Source: Nitromaritima sp964584125 (GTDB taxonomy: Bacteria > Nitrospinota > Nitrospinia > Nitrospinales > VA-1). From it: a stretch of 27,208 bases of DNA. The notes under the pieces are model-generated. The model had not been told where the DNA came from, did no database searches, and was given only the letters and a program-made list of their open reading frames with translations. This document shows positions 7,877-16,426 of this stretch, one piece after another; position 1 is the first letter of the stretch, and each line of letters starts with the position of its first letter. The position numbers and the translations under genes are program-made. The stretch lies in NCBI GenBank assembly GCA_964584125.1, contig CAZOYP010000031.1, positions 1 to 27,208 of the forward strand, in the 5' to 3' direction.

Positions 7877-8959
7877 GTGAGGATAAAAGCTTCGCGTTGG
7901 AAATTAATTGGATTACTTTATCTTTTTTTGTTTTTTAGTTTTGCTTCAATTGTAAATGCGTTAGGTTTCTCTTTAGACTCGCAGTGGTCCAAGCCAAACC
8001 TTAATCCAAAGAGTGGTAATGGTTTGCATGTTTTTATGTCTCAGGATTCAAGGGATGCCTCAGATGTGACGTTAACGATGGAGAAGGCTCCCAATGGTTC
8101 CTCTATCCCCTCTCCGTTGTCTTATTTAAATTGGCGCGACATTGATTGGAAAGACCCTTTTGTAAAGCATGGTCAGGTGCAAGGCTCGACTGCAAGTGCT
8201 TCAAATGGATCAACTAGATCTACTTCAGCCTCTACTCTTTCATCCGATTCTTCAATGAAATTAGAGCTAAAGATGCCATCTTCCACCTCAATTATAACAT
8301 CAGATTCATTTGATGATTTAGAGGATCCTTTTGCGTCGAAGTCTTCTGCTCTTGAAATGTCAGACCCATTTGAAGACTATAATCGTTTTATGTTTGATTT
8401 TAACGAAAGTTTTTATGAAAACATTATGGAACCTATTGTTCGTGAATATAGAGATATCGTGAATGAAGATGTTCGTATGGGTATTAGTAATATTTTCGCT
8501 AATGCAATGGCACCTTTAAAATTAGTTAGCAGCCTTCTTCAGGGTGACGTTGATAAAACTAGTAGAGTTGTCGGCAGGACGATCATTAATACGACCTTAG
8601 GTTTGGGCGGCATGTTTGATGTAGCTAGTAGTGCATTTGATATCGATGATGTAAACGAGGATCTTGATCAGGTTTTAGGGTCATATGGAGTTCCGACAGG
8701 GCCGTATGTTGTGCTACCACTTTTTGGGCCTTCAAGCGTGCGTAATGTTTTTGGTCGCGTTGGGGGTATATTTTTAAGCCCTACTTATCATTTTGCACCA
8801 GGAATTGAAGTTGGAGGAACTTTGACGGTTACGGAGCAAGTCAATGATACTTCTTTTATTGTTGACGATATAGAGCAACTCGAGGAAAGCACTATTGATA
8901 AATATGAAAGTGTTAGAGATTTTTATGGTCAATATCGAGATGGTCTAATTAAAGAATAG
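7877..8959 (+). CDS. mlaA: MlaA/VacJ family outer-membrane lipid-asymmetry protein, without lipobox
   Basis: I choose the GTG at 7877 (360 residues) because GGGAGG lies 10 bases before it; a TTG at 7847 in the same frame would put the same site inside the gene. A signal peptide-like segment covers residues 8-30 (cleavage near VNA). A Ser/Thr-rich linker of about 130 residues follows, then the MlaA domain from 163: SDPFEDYNRFMFDFNE, TSRVVGRTIINTTLGLGGMFD, NEDLDQVLGSYGVPTGPYVVLPLFGPS. MlaA removes mislocalised phospholipids from the outer leaflet of the outer membrane. Classical MlaA is a lipoprotein, but this protein has no cysteine at all, so it cannot be lipidated in the usual way. No other mla genes are nearby. 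DPF occurs three times, twice in the linker and once at the domain start. Confidence 0.85.
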   Translation: MRIKASRWKLIGLLYLFLFFSFASIVNALGFSLDSQWSKPNLNPKSGNGLHVFMSQDSRDASDVTLTMEKAPNGSSIPSPLSYLNWRDIDWKDPFVKHGQVQGSTASASNGSTRSTSASTLSSDSSMKLELKMPSSTSIITSDSFDDLEDPFASKSSALEMSDPFEDYNRFMFDFNESFYENIMEPIVREYRDIVNEDVRMGISNIFANAMAPLKLVSSLLQGDVDKTSRVVGRTIINTTLGLGGMFDVASSAFDIDDVNEDLDQVLGSYGVPTGPYVVLPLFGPSSVRNVFGRVGGIFLSPTYHFAPGIEVGGTLTVTEQVNDTSFIVDDIEQLEESTIDKYESVRDFYGQYRDGLIKE

Positions 8960-9041
8960 GCTTTATTTAGATATTGGCTGGGAGGGAGTCGAGTTGGTCA
9001 CCCTGTAAGATCGCAAAACTATTAAAAAAATATTATGTGAA

Positions 9042-9491
9042 TTAGTTTATTTTGATTGATACAGTTAGATCCGGGCTTTTTACGAAACTGTTGTCACATG
9101 CACCGTCGTCAAACCTTACTTCCATCCCACCGTAAGAATTTGGAAAAATTTTTTTTCGAGATAAAACCCATTCGTTACCTTTTTGATAATAACCAGTTAT
9201 TGAAAAAGATTGACTCGTAAGCGGCGATCCTTTTAAGACGAATGATTCACCCCCTTTTTTTATAACTGACCCCATACTTTTACTCCCTATAAACCATTCG
9301 ACTTTGTATCTTTGCATAGAGTCCGCGTCGATTTTAGAGATAAAGTTGGCTTGCAAGTTTTTGTATAGCGAAAAATCTGCCGGGCTTAGGGATCCTTCAC
9401 AGTTTGCGAGCAAGGTTGTAGGGAGAATGGCATTAAGAGTTAGGCTGGTAAATAAATAAATCCTGGCAAAAAAAATGTTCATAAAATTCAT
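9042..9491 (-). CDS. Small secreted protein, unknown family
   Basis: The 149-residue product begins with a long hydrophobic segment (residues 5-28) and a plausible signal peptidase site after LLA at 27-29, giving a mature protein starting NCEGSLSPADF. One cysteine lies at 31 and one near residue 131 in a DDGACDNSF stretch; they could be disulfide-bonded. The mature part alternates polar and aromatic residues (YKVEWFIGSK, SFSITGYYQKGNEW), which suggests a small beta-rich domain. I do not recognise the family. There is no Shine-Dalgarno before the ATG, and a second ATG three codons on is an alternative start. It stands alone, convergent with the MlaA-family gene and divergent from the YyaL-like gene. 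Confidence 0.6.
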   Translation of the reverse strand: MNFMNIFFARIYLFTSLTLNAILPTTLLANCEGSLSPADFSLYKNLQANFISKIDADSMQRYKVEWFIGSKSMGSVIKKGGESFVLKGSPLTSQSFSITGYYQKGNEWVLSRKKIFPNSYGGMEVRFDDGACDNSFVKSPDLTVSIKIN

Positions 9492-9638
9492 TTATGAATT
9501 AGTAGTTTCTTTGGCATCCAATTATAAACTGCATACTATTGTATCATTAATTAATTGTTAACTATCCCAATTAGTATTATTTTGTTATCTTTTATTTGAT
9601 CTGTTCTTTTAACTAATAAAATATTATGGAGATTTACT

Positions 9639-11819
9639 TTGGATGAATTTCAACATACTAATAGATTAGTTCATGAAACTAGTCCTTACCTTTTGCAGCA
9701 TAAGCATAACCCAGTTAATTGGTATCCTTGGGGGAACGAAGCACTTGCACAAGCCGAAGCTGAAGACAAACCAATTTTTTTAAGCATAGGGTATTCTTCT
9801 TGTCATTGGTGTCACGTTATGGCAGATGAATCGTTTGAATGTGAGAAAACAGCCCATATCATGAATGAAAATTTTATTAATATAAAGGTCGATAGGGAAG
9901 AAAGGCCTGATATTGACTCTGTTTATATGAAATCAATTGTTTCAATGGTAGGGCAGGGTGGGTGGCCTATCAGCTTATTTTTAACACCAAACTGTACTCC
10001 ATATTTTGGTGGGACATATTTTCCACCAACTAACAAATATAATAGACCTGGGTTTCCCCAAGTTCTAGAAGAAGCATTAATTATTTACAAAGAACAGAAA
10101 GATGACTTAAAAATACGCACTCAAAATATTTTAGAAAAATTAAACACCTCCGAATCAAGTTCTAAGGGTGGTTCGATTTCAGTTCATCCCTTGATTGACG
10201 AAGCAATACGTATTATGGAAGAGAGATTTGATTCAGATGAAGGAGGGTTTGGTTCTGGTATGAAATTTCCTGAACCAATGAACTATACACTGCTTTTGCG
10301 TCATTGGGTTAGAACTGGAGCAGATCAATCGATAAGAATGCTTGATAGAACTCTCACAAAGATGGCCGAAGGTGGTATTTACGATCAACTGGGAGGAGGG
10401 TTTCATCGTTATTCTACTGATAGACAATGGCGTGTTCCTCATTTTGAGAAAATGCTTTATGATAATGCGCTTTTGTCTAAGCTTTATATTGATATGGCTC
10501 AAGCAACTAAACAAGACATTTATAGCGACGTACCCCGAGATATTTTTAAATATATTCTTTCTGAAATGACATCTCCAGAAGGAGCTTTTTATTCTGGTCA
10601 AGATGCTGATACTGACGGAGAGGAGGGAAGTTATTATTTTTGGGAGATGAAAGAGTTTCTGGAATTACTCGGTCCTCGCAACGCCAAGGTGATGGCGCGT
10701 CACTTTGGCGTCACTTCCTCAGAAGGCGTTTCACGTAAAAATATTTTATATGTAAAAGAGCCAATAGAGAGCTTAGCAAAACTTGAAGGAATTGCAATTT
10801 TTGAGCTAGATCATATTTTACGCACATCTAAAGAAGCTTTATTAGAAGCGAGGAGAAAAAGGGCTAGGCCCTTTACCGATAAAAAAATAATTACTGGGTG
10901 GAATGGTCTAATGATAACTGCTTTTGCTTCTGGTTATATGGTTTTGCATGGTAAGGATTATTTGGAAGCAGCAATCCGTGCAGGAGAATTCTTATGGAAC
11001 AACATGTGGACAGATAGTGGTATTTTGCTTCGTATTCATAGTAATGCAGAAAGTAAAATCAATGGATGTCTTGAAGATTATGCGTATTTTCTTGAGGCGG
11101 CGCTTTCGCTTTATGAGGCTTCTTTTGACCTAATATGGATTGAACGCGCGAATCAACTTGCTGATAAGATGATTTCTGAGTTTTATGATTTTGAAGAAGG
11201 GGGTTTTTTTATATCGGGACTCTCATCAGAAGTTCTTATAGCTCGATTAAAAAATGCAGCTGATGAAGCAATTCCTTCAGCCAATTCAATCGCTATTTTA
11301 TCTATTCTTAAGTTAGGTCATCTTTCTGGTAATAAACATTACCTTGAGATTGGGACTCGATCTGTTAGTGCTTTTAAACGGAGAATTGATAAGAATCCAG
11401 CAGCTCATACTGGTATTTTAGCTGCTGCTGATTTTATGGTGTCTTCTCTTACGGAGGTTATTTTTACTGGTGCTTTGGAAAATCCTATTTTTGAAGATAT
11501 GAGGGATGCTCTCCATCAAGACTATCGCCCTAATAAAGTTGTTGCATGGAATAATAATAGTCAGTCTTCAGAACTTATTCCTTTGTTGGAGGGAAAATCT
11601 TCTGTTGACGGAACCCCTGCAGTTTATGTTTGTGAAGAAGAGACTTGCCATCCACCAGTGAGGTCTGGAAAAGCACTTTTCAACTTACTTAGGCCTCCTC
11701 CTGAGATTCGACTTAATATTTTTGATTACGATAAGCAGATAAAAGATGCCGAAGAAAAGGAGCAGGGTAAATTTCTTGGGGTCATGGATCAAATTTTTAA
11801 ACAGTCGGGTTTAAAATAA
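9639..11819 (+). CDS. Thioredoxin-domain protein of the DUF255/YyaL (SPATA20) family
   Basis: The start is TTG at 9639 with GGAG seven bases upstream; the nearby ATG is out of frame. The 726-residue protein has the family's full length. Its N-terminal thioredoxin-like domain (1-170) begins RLVHETSPYLLQHKHNPVNW and contains the CHWC redox motif at 55-58 and VDREERPDID. The rest is an alpha-barrel of the six-hairpin-glycosidase type, with FHRYSTDRQWRVPHFEKMLY and ITGWNGLMITAFA as conserved landmarks. There is no signal peptide, so it is cytoplasmic. The family is widespread and its reaction is not known; roles in sugar or redox chemistry have only been guessed. It lies between a divergent orphan secreted-protein gene and the PCP_red/Cld fusion gene, which has its own promoter. 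Confidence 0.9.
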   Translation: MDEFQHTNRLVHETSPYLLQHKHNPVNWYPWGNEALAQAEAEDKPIFLSIGYSSCHWCHVMADESFECEKTAHIMNENFINIKVDREERPDIDSVYMKSIVSMVGQGGWPISLFLTPNCTPYFGGTYFPPTNKYNRPGFPQVLEEALIIYKEQKDDLKIRTQNILEKLNTSESSSKGGSISVHPLIDEAIRIMEERFDSDEGGFGSGMKFPEPMNYTLLLRHWVRTGADQSIRMLDRTLTKMAEGGIYDQLGGGFHRYSTDRQWRVPHFEKMLYDNALLSKLYIDMAQATKQDIYSDVPRDIFKYILSEMTSPEGAFYSGQDADTDGEEGSYYFWEMKEFLELLGPRNAKVMARHFGVTSSEGVSRKNILYVKEPIESLAKLEGIAIFELDHILRTSKEALLEARRKRARPFTDKKIITGWNGLMITAFASGYMVLHGKDYLEAAIRAGEFLWNNMWTDSGILLRIHSNAESKINGCLEDYAYFLEAALSLYEASFDLIWIERANQLADKMISEFYDFEEGGFFISGLSSEVLIARLKNAADEAIPSANSIAILSILKLGHLSGNKHYLEIGTRSVSAFKRRIDKNPAAHTGILAAADFMVSSLTEVIFTGALENPIFEDMRDALHQDYRPNKVVAWNNNSQSSELIPLLEGKSSVDGTPAVYVCEEETCHPPVRSGKALFNLLRPPPEIRLNIFDYDKQIKDAEEKEQGKFLGVMDQIFKQSGLK

Positions 11820-11882
11820 TAGTATTCTACCAAAATTTGCTCTAAATTTAGCTATGTACATCATAGTTTTAGGTTAAAAACA

Positions 11883-11911
11883 TTGATATATCATAAGCTT
11901 ATGATTATAAT
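11883..11911 (+). promoter_or_regulatory. Promoter with a 16-bp palindromic operator in its spacer, upstream of the PCP_red/Cld fusion gene
   Basis: TTGATA (11883-11888, five of six) and a perfect TATAAT (11906-11911) are 17 bases apart. The spacer contains a perfect palindrome, ATCATAAGCTTATGAT (11890-11905), which abuts the -10 box. Transcription would start near 11918, leaving a leader of about 36 bases before the ATG at 11954. A regulator bound there would directly block or reshape the promoter. Confidence 0.7.
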
Positions 11912-11953
11912 CGAAACATCATCCAGTTTATTCAAATTTAAGGAAAGCATATT

Positions 11954-12919
11954 ATGGCTGTAGACAGCAAAGAGCTTGAAGATTTTATGCCTAACACAGA
12001 GTTGGAGTGGTCGGATACTGCGATAGCTCGAATGAAAAACGTCCCTTTTTTCGTCCGTAAAAGTGTTGTACGAGGAATTGAGCAATATGCAAAAGACAAA
12101 GGTGTGAGCCTTATTGATGATGATGTTGTTTCCCGGGCTCGTCAAGAACGTGAGGGTGCTGCGATTGAAGAATCAAGAAAAAATAAGGCGGCTAAAGTTG
12201 CACCTCAATCAGAAGTTCCCGAAGAAGAAATTAAACGCCAGTTTGTGAATTTTGCTTTTTATAAGTTGGATCCTGCATTCCGAAGATTGCCAAAGGAAAG
12301 AAAGGAAGCGGCAAAAAAGGAATTTCTTGAGGTCCTAGAAGAGTATGATGCTAACAACGATATGATACTTCTTGGTTACACGATGGTCGGTATCAGAGCT
12401 GATGTAGACATTATGTTCTGGCGTATAAGTTATGAGATGGAGGGTTTTCAGAAGATGACCACCCGCTTATATCAAACTGACCTTGGAAGTTTTTTAACAC
12501 CAAGCTACTCTTATTTATCACAGACAAAGCGTTCTATGTATCAAGATATGTTTAATCCTGAACACGAGGAAGACCGTACCCATATAATTCCAGGAAAAGC
12601 AAAATATCTATTTATTTATCCGTTTGTAAAAACGCGGGAATGGTATCTTCTCACTCAGTTTACACGTCAGGGAATAATGGACGAACACATCTACGTTGGG
12701 AGTAAGTACCCGTCGGTGAAACTCAATACTAGTTATTCTTTTGGTATCGATGACCAAGAGTTTGTAGTTGCATTTGAGACTGACTATCCCGAAGATTTTG
12801 TAGACTTAGTTATGGATCTTCGAGAAACACAGGGAAGCCTCTATGTAGAACGAGACACTCCAATTTTCAGCTGTATTGCAAGTTCTTTGGAAGACACAGT
12901 TAATAGTTTAGGTATATAA
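11954..12919 (+). CDS. Fusion of a PCP_red domain with a chlorite dismutase-like heme protein
   Basis: The 321-residue protein has two parts. Residues 19-63 match the PCP_red domain (C-terminal domain of the ChlB/BchB protochlorophyllide reductase subunit): WSDTAIARMKNVPFFVRKSVVRG and a following helix. After an Ala/Lys/Glu linker, residues 92-321 match the chlorite dismutase/coproheme decarboxylase superfamily: FVNFAFYKLDPAF, VGIRADVDIMFWRIS, YPFVKTREWYLL and GIDDQEFVVAFETDYPEDF. By remembered alignment His245 (in MDEH) is the proximal heme ligand, and Tyr222 and Trp230 match conserved residues of coproheme decarboxylases. The distal arginine (chlorite dismutase) or glutamine (ChdC) position appears to be Leu257. 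It is probably a heme protein; chlorite turnover is doubtful. No signal peptide is seen. AAGGA precedes the ATG. Confidence 0.85.
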   Translation: MAVDSKELEDFMPNTELEWSDTAIARMKNVPFFVRKSVVRGIEQYAKDKGVSLIDDDVVSRARQEREGAAIEESRKNKAAKVAPQSEVPEEEIKRQFVNFAFYKLDPAFRRLPKERKEAAKKEFLEVLEEYDANNDMILLGYTMVGIRADVDIMFWRISYEMEGFQKMTTRLYQTDLGSFLTPSYSYLSQTKRSMYQDMFNPEHEEDRTHIIPGKAKYLFIYPFVKTREWYLLTQFTRQGIMDEHIYVGSKYPSVKLNTSYSFGIDDQEFVVAFETDYPEDFVDLVMDLRETQGSLYVERDTPIFSCIASSLEDTVNSLGI

Positions 12920-12986
12920 AAACTCAAAGGATTGATCAAAATAAAGATCTATGGTTAATTCATAGTTTGGATATTCATCCATGTTG

Positions 12987-13829
12987 CTAAGTATTTTTTA
13001 AAAGACTTAATAATTTACCAATAGTTTCTTTTAAGTGTTTTCTATGAACTACTTGGTCAATAAGACCATTGTCTAATAAAAATTCTGCACGTTGAAACCC
13101 ATCAGGAAGTTTTTGTTGGATGGTTTGTTCTATAACCCTAGGACCTGCAAAACCGATTAATGCCCCTGGCTCAGCAATAATGATATCTCCGAGCATAGCA
13201 AAGCTTGCTGAAACACCTCCAGTAGTTGGATCAGATAATATAGAAATATAAGGTAAATTTTCTTTTGCTAATTTGCTAAGAGCGGCAGATGTTTTGGCCA
13301 TTTGCATAAGCGAAAGAATTCCCTCCTGCATTCTGGCTCCACCAGAACACGACAGAATTATTAAGGGAGATCGATTGCTAATTGCCCTTTCGATTGATCT
13401 AGTTATTTTCTCTCCGGCCACGACTCCCATACTTCCGCCCATAAAACTGAACTCGAAAAAACAAATTTCCACTTTATGGTTTTTAACACAACCAGTTCCT
13501 GTAATAACTGAATCTGAATTAATTCCTTTTTTAAAGTATGCTTTTAATCGATCTTTGTACTTTAAGCTATCCTTGAATTTGATTGGGTCATTCGCAATTA
13601 AATTAGCATCGTGTTCTACAAAAGTACTTTCGTCTAAAATTTGATTAATGCGTTGTTTTGCACTTATTCGAAAATGATAGTCACATTGCGGACATACACG
13701 AAGATTTTTCTCGAGATCAGCAATGAATATGTTGTCTTTACAACCTCGGCATTCAGCCCACAAATCGGCATTTGCGGGGTCACTTTTTTTAATGGTCGCT
13801 TTGGATTTAATTTTTTCTATCCAAGACAT
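12987..13829 (-). CDS. accD: Acetyl-CoA carboxylase carboxyltransferase subunit beta
   Basis: The 280-residue protein has the AccD layout: an N-terminal four-cysteine zinc finger (Cys27, Cys30, Cys46, Cys49) followed by the crotonase-fold carboxyltransferase domain. Landmarks include FFEFSFMGGSMGVVAGEKI, SCSGGARMQEG, SDPTTGGVSASFA and GFAGPRVIEQTI. With AccA it transfers the carboxyl group from biotin to acetyl-CoA, making malonyl-CoA for fatty acids; accA is not in the window. It is the last gene of a same-strand run ilvN-ilvC-psd-pssA-accD, 68 bases after pssA, and is convergent with the PCP_red/Cld gene. Length is normal for the family. No strong ribosome binding site is visible. Confidence 0.95.
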   Translation of the reverse strand: MSWIEKIKSKATIKKSDPANADLWAECRGCKDNIFIADLEKNLRVCPQCDYHFRISAKQRINQILDESTFVEHDANLIANDPIKFKDSLKYKDRLKAYFKKGINSDSVITGTGCVKNHKVEICFFEFSFMGGSMGVVAGEKITRSIERAISNRSPLIILSCSGGARMQEGILSLMQMAKTSAALSKLAKENLPYISILSDPTTGGVSASFAMLGDIIIAEPGALIGFAGPRVIEQTIQQKLPDGFQRAEFLLDNGLIDQVVHRKHLKETIGKLLSLLKNT

Positions 13830-13897
13830 AATTACAAAAATACCAATAGAGTTTAAAAATTAGTAGAGCTTAATTTTTACTGATAAGGAGAGTCATT

Positions 13898-14644
13898 TTA
13901 ATTATTTTCAGGATGTTTTATGGAATCTGGAATGGTATTAAGGTTTGCTTTTCGAGATGACCATTCTCTAATTGGCCCCAATATGGTGTAACCGAAGCTG
14001 ATTATAAATAGAGCAATTTTAGGTATAGTAGCTAAAATGTATAGCACGAGTACAACCAAAAGAAATCTCGTAAACGAAACTCTCTTACGAAATTCGAATT
14101 TTTTAAAGGCTGGATATTTAATATTACTAACCATTAAAAAAGCCAGAATGTAAACCACTGCTACCATGAATCCGGGGTGTACTCTTGACCCAAATAAGTC
14201 TTCGAATGCAATTATAATTGATGCGATAACCGCAGCGGCAGCAGGCGTTGCTAATCCGATAAAACATTGGCCTTGGCTATCTGGTTTTGATGTGTTAAAC
14301 CTTGCTAAACGCAATGCGGCGCAAAGTAAATATAAAAATGCAGCCATCCACCCTACGCGACCAAATGGCTTTAATACCCAAGCATAACAAAGAAAGGCAG
14401 GAGCCATGCCAAATGATATAACATCCGCTAAAGAGTCATATTGCATTCCAAAAGCACTAGTTGTTTTGGTCATTCGAGCAATCCTACCATCAAGAACGTC
14501 AAAAATTATGGCTAACACAATCGCCCAAGCTGCAAGATAATATTTGTCATTAAGAGCTGCAATAAACGAATAAAATCCACAGAAGACGTTCCCTGTTGTA
14601 AAGAGGCTTGGCAGGATGTGAATACCTTTTCTTGGATTCATCAT
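13898..14644 (-). CDS. pssA: CDP-diacylglycerol--serine O-phosphatidyltransferase
   Basis: This 248-residue integral membrane enzyme has the CDP-alcohol phosphatidyltransferase motif, seen here as Asp52-Gly53, Ala56-Arg57, Gly66, Asp70 and Asp74. The N-terminal segment ILPSLFTTGNVFCGFYSF is characteristic of the type II phosphatidylserine synthases. About six to seven hydrophobic helices follow. It makes phosphatidylserine from CDP-diacylglycerol and serine. The preceding gene psd encodes the next enzyme and ends only 9 bases before this ATG, so the two are surely co-transcribed. Two ATG codons lie in tandem at the start; I take the first. Confidence 0.95.
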   Translation of the reverse strand: MMNPRKGIHILPSLFTTGNVFCGFYSFIAALNDKYYLAAWAIVLAIIFDVLDGRIARMTKTTSAFGMQYDSLADVISFGMAPAFLCYAWVLKPFGRVGWMAAFLYLLCAALRLARFNTSKPDSQGQCFIGLATPAAAAVIASIIIAFEDLFGSRVHPGFMVAVVYILAFLMVSNIKYPAFKKFEFRKRVSFTRFLLVVLVLYILATIPKIALFIISFGYTILGPIREWSSRKANLNTIPDSIKHPENN

Positions 14645-14653
14645 ATGTTCTTT

Positions 14654-15289
14654 TTAGTTTGCACTGAGGTAACCAATAATGCTTTTTCCACCACTAACGC
14701 GATCTCCACAAAAAACGGATAATTTAGTATTTTCTGGTAGCAGAATATCGACGCGAGACCCGAATCTAATTAGTCCATATCTCTGACCCAATTTATAGTA
14801 ATCTCCTTTTTTAGGCCAGCAGATGATTCGTCGAGCAATAAGACCGGCGATTTGTTTGACATAGATATTGGTTTTCCCGTTATTTATCATAATAATATTT
14901 TGTTCATTATCCATTGATGCTTTAGGATTAAATGCAGCAAGAAACTTACCAGGATTATAACGAATATCCCTAATAACGCCTTCAATAGGTACTCTATTTA
15001 CGTGGACATTGAATACGGAGAGAAATATAGTTATTCGCGTGCACAACTGACCACTAATAGGTTCCTTTTCTGTGACAATTTCTGTTATTTTCCCATCAGC
15101 TGGGGAAACAACTACATTGGGTTCATTTGGAATGCAACGTTCTGGGTCTCGAAAAAACGAAGTTACAAATAAAAAGGCTAGCCCAAAAATAACGGCTGCC
15201 CAATTAAATGAAAGCATAAACCCAAGAATTGTAATAATAAATAACGGTAAAATGAAAATAAAACCATCTTTTGCAATAGGAATTTTCAT
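14654..15289 (-). CDS. psd: Phosphatidylserine decarboxylase proenzyme, short type
   Basis: The 211-residue protein is the short form of phosphatidylserine decarboxylase. It has two N-terminal hydrophobic segments (about 10-42), then RDPERCIPNEPNVVVSPADGKI, FLSVFNVHVNRVPIEG, NPGKFLAAFNPKAS, NEQNIIMI and RFGSRVDILLP. The C-terminal GDRVSGGKSIIG should contain the self-cleavage site, most likely just before Ser203, which would become the pyruvoyl group. It converts phosphatidylserine to phosphatidylethanolamine at the inner membrane. Partnered with pssA 9 bases downstream, it supplies the phosphatidylethanolamine pathway. It follows ilvC by 57 bases on the same strand. Confidence 0.93.
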   Translation of the reverse strand: MKIPIAKDGFIFILPLFIITILGFMLSFNWAAVIFGLAFLFVTSFFRDPERCIPNEPNVVVSPADGKITEIVTEKEPISGQLCTRITIFLSVFNVHVNRVPIEGVIRDIRYNPGKFLAAFNPKASMDNEQNIIMINNGKTNIYVKQIAGLIARRIICWPKKGDYYKLGQRYGLIRFGSRVDILLPENTKLSVFCGDRVSGGKSIIGYLSAN

Positions 15290-15346
15290 AGTAATCTAGT
15301 CAAATACCTTTAAATTTTTTTGAAGAGGGTGTTGAAAAGGTAATAG

Positions 15347-16348
15347 CTATTTTAGTTTTTTGCCTACAAAAGGCATCATTTTTCTCAACTTCTCACCAAC
15401 TACCTCAATGGGATGCTCAGAATCTTGTTTTAAACGAGCATTAAATACTGGACGATTGGCCTGGTTTTCTAAAATGAACTCTCTGGCAAAACTTCCACTT
15501 TGAATTTCTGCTAGAACTTTTTTCATCTCATCTCGAGTTGACTGGGGAATAATTCTAGGTCCTCGAGTTACATCTCCATAAGCGGCGGTGGTGCTGATAG
15601 AATAGCGCATATTCCCAATACCCCCCTCATAAATCAAATCAACAATTAGTTTTAGCTCGTGTAGACATTCGAAGTAAGCTAAGTCAGGATTGTAGCCGGC
15701 CTCAACCAGAGTGTCGAAGCCTGCTCGAATAAGCTCCGTAACTCCTCCACATAAAACGGCTTGTTCACCAAAAAGATCAGTTTCAGTTTCTTCCCGAAAA
15801 GTGGTTTCAAGAACTCCCGCTCGCGTGCCTCCAATACCTTTGGCATATGCAAGAGCAATTTTTTTTGCTTTTTTGGAAATATTCTGGTGAATAGCCATTA
15901 GACACGGCACACCCGCCCCCTGTTCATAAGTTCTTCGAACTAAATGTCCAGGACCCTTTGGGGCTATCATGAAAACATCTACTGATTTTGGAGGTACTAC
16001 TTGTCCAAAATGGATATTAAACCCATGCCCAAAAGCAATGGCGTCACCCTTTTTAAGATGAGGTGCAATTTCAGTGTCATACATTGCGCGCTGTTTGTCG
16101 TCTGGAATAAGAATCATGATGATGTTTGCAATTTTTGCTGCCTCAGGCACGGTCATAACTTTCAATCCATCCTTTTGAGCTCTTTTCCAAAAAGTACTCT
16201 CTTTACGCAATCCGACTACGACCTTAATACCGCTGTCATGTAAGTTTCTTGCGTGCGCATGTCCTTGACTGCCGTATCCAATAATGGCAACCGTTTTATT
16301 TTTTAAAAGTTTGATGTCTGCTTGGCGATCATAATAAATACTAGGCAA
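15347..16348 (-). CDS. ilvC: Ketol-acid reductoisomerase (class I)
   Basis: The start is TTG at 16348 with AAGGAG seven bases upstream, giving 333 residues, normal for class I. The nucleotide-binding loop GYGSQG is at 24-29 and the cofactor-specificity loop GLRKES at 46-51 suggests NADPH. Metal-binding residues fit Asp191, Glu195, Glu227 and Glu231 (DLFGEQ and ECLHE). It converts acetolactate or acetohydroxybutyrate to the dihydroxy acid in valine, leucine and isoleucine synthesis. It lies 78 bases after ilvN on the same strand, the usual partner order. Confidence 0.96.
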   Translation of the reverse strand: MPSIYYDRQADIKLLKNKTVAIIGYGSQGHAHARNLHDSGIKVVVGLRKESTFWKRAQKDGLKVMTVPEAAKIANIIMILIPDDKQRAMYDTEIAPHLKKGDAIAFGHGFNIHFGQVVPPKSVDVFMIAPKGPGHLVRRTYEQGAGVPCLMAIHQNISKKAKKIALAYAKGIGGTRAGVLETTFREETETDLFGEQAVLCGGVTELIRAGFDTLVEAGYNPDLAYFECLHELKLIVDLIYEGGIGNMRYSISTTAAYGDVTRGPRIIPQSTRDEMKKVLAEIQSGSFAREFILENQANRPVFNARLKQDSEHPIEVVGEKLRKMMPFVGKKLK

Positions 16349-16426
16349 TTTCTTTCTCCTTTTCCTTACTTTTTGATAGGGTTTTTTCTTAATATTCAGG
16401 AAGTATATTTAGATCTACTCAATTTA

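Noticed and set aside
10233..10601. 122-codon minus-strand ORF inside the YyaL-like gene
   Set aside because: It is an antisense shadow of a well-supported coding region.
12949..12981. Two short hairpins between the PCP_red/Cld gene and accD as terminators
   Set aside because: Both stems are 5 bp and neither is followed by a T-run in either direction.
13273..13644. 123-codon plus-strand ORF inside accD
   Set aside because: It is antisense to conserved accD motifs and has no recognisable domain.
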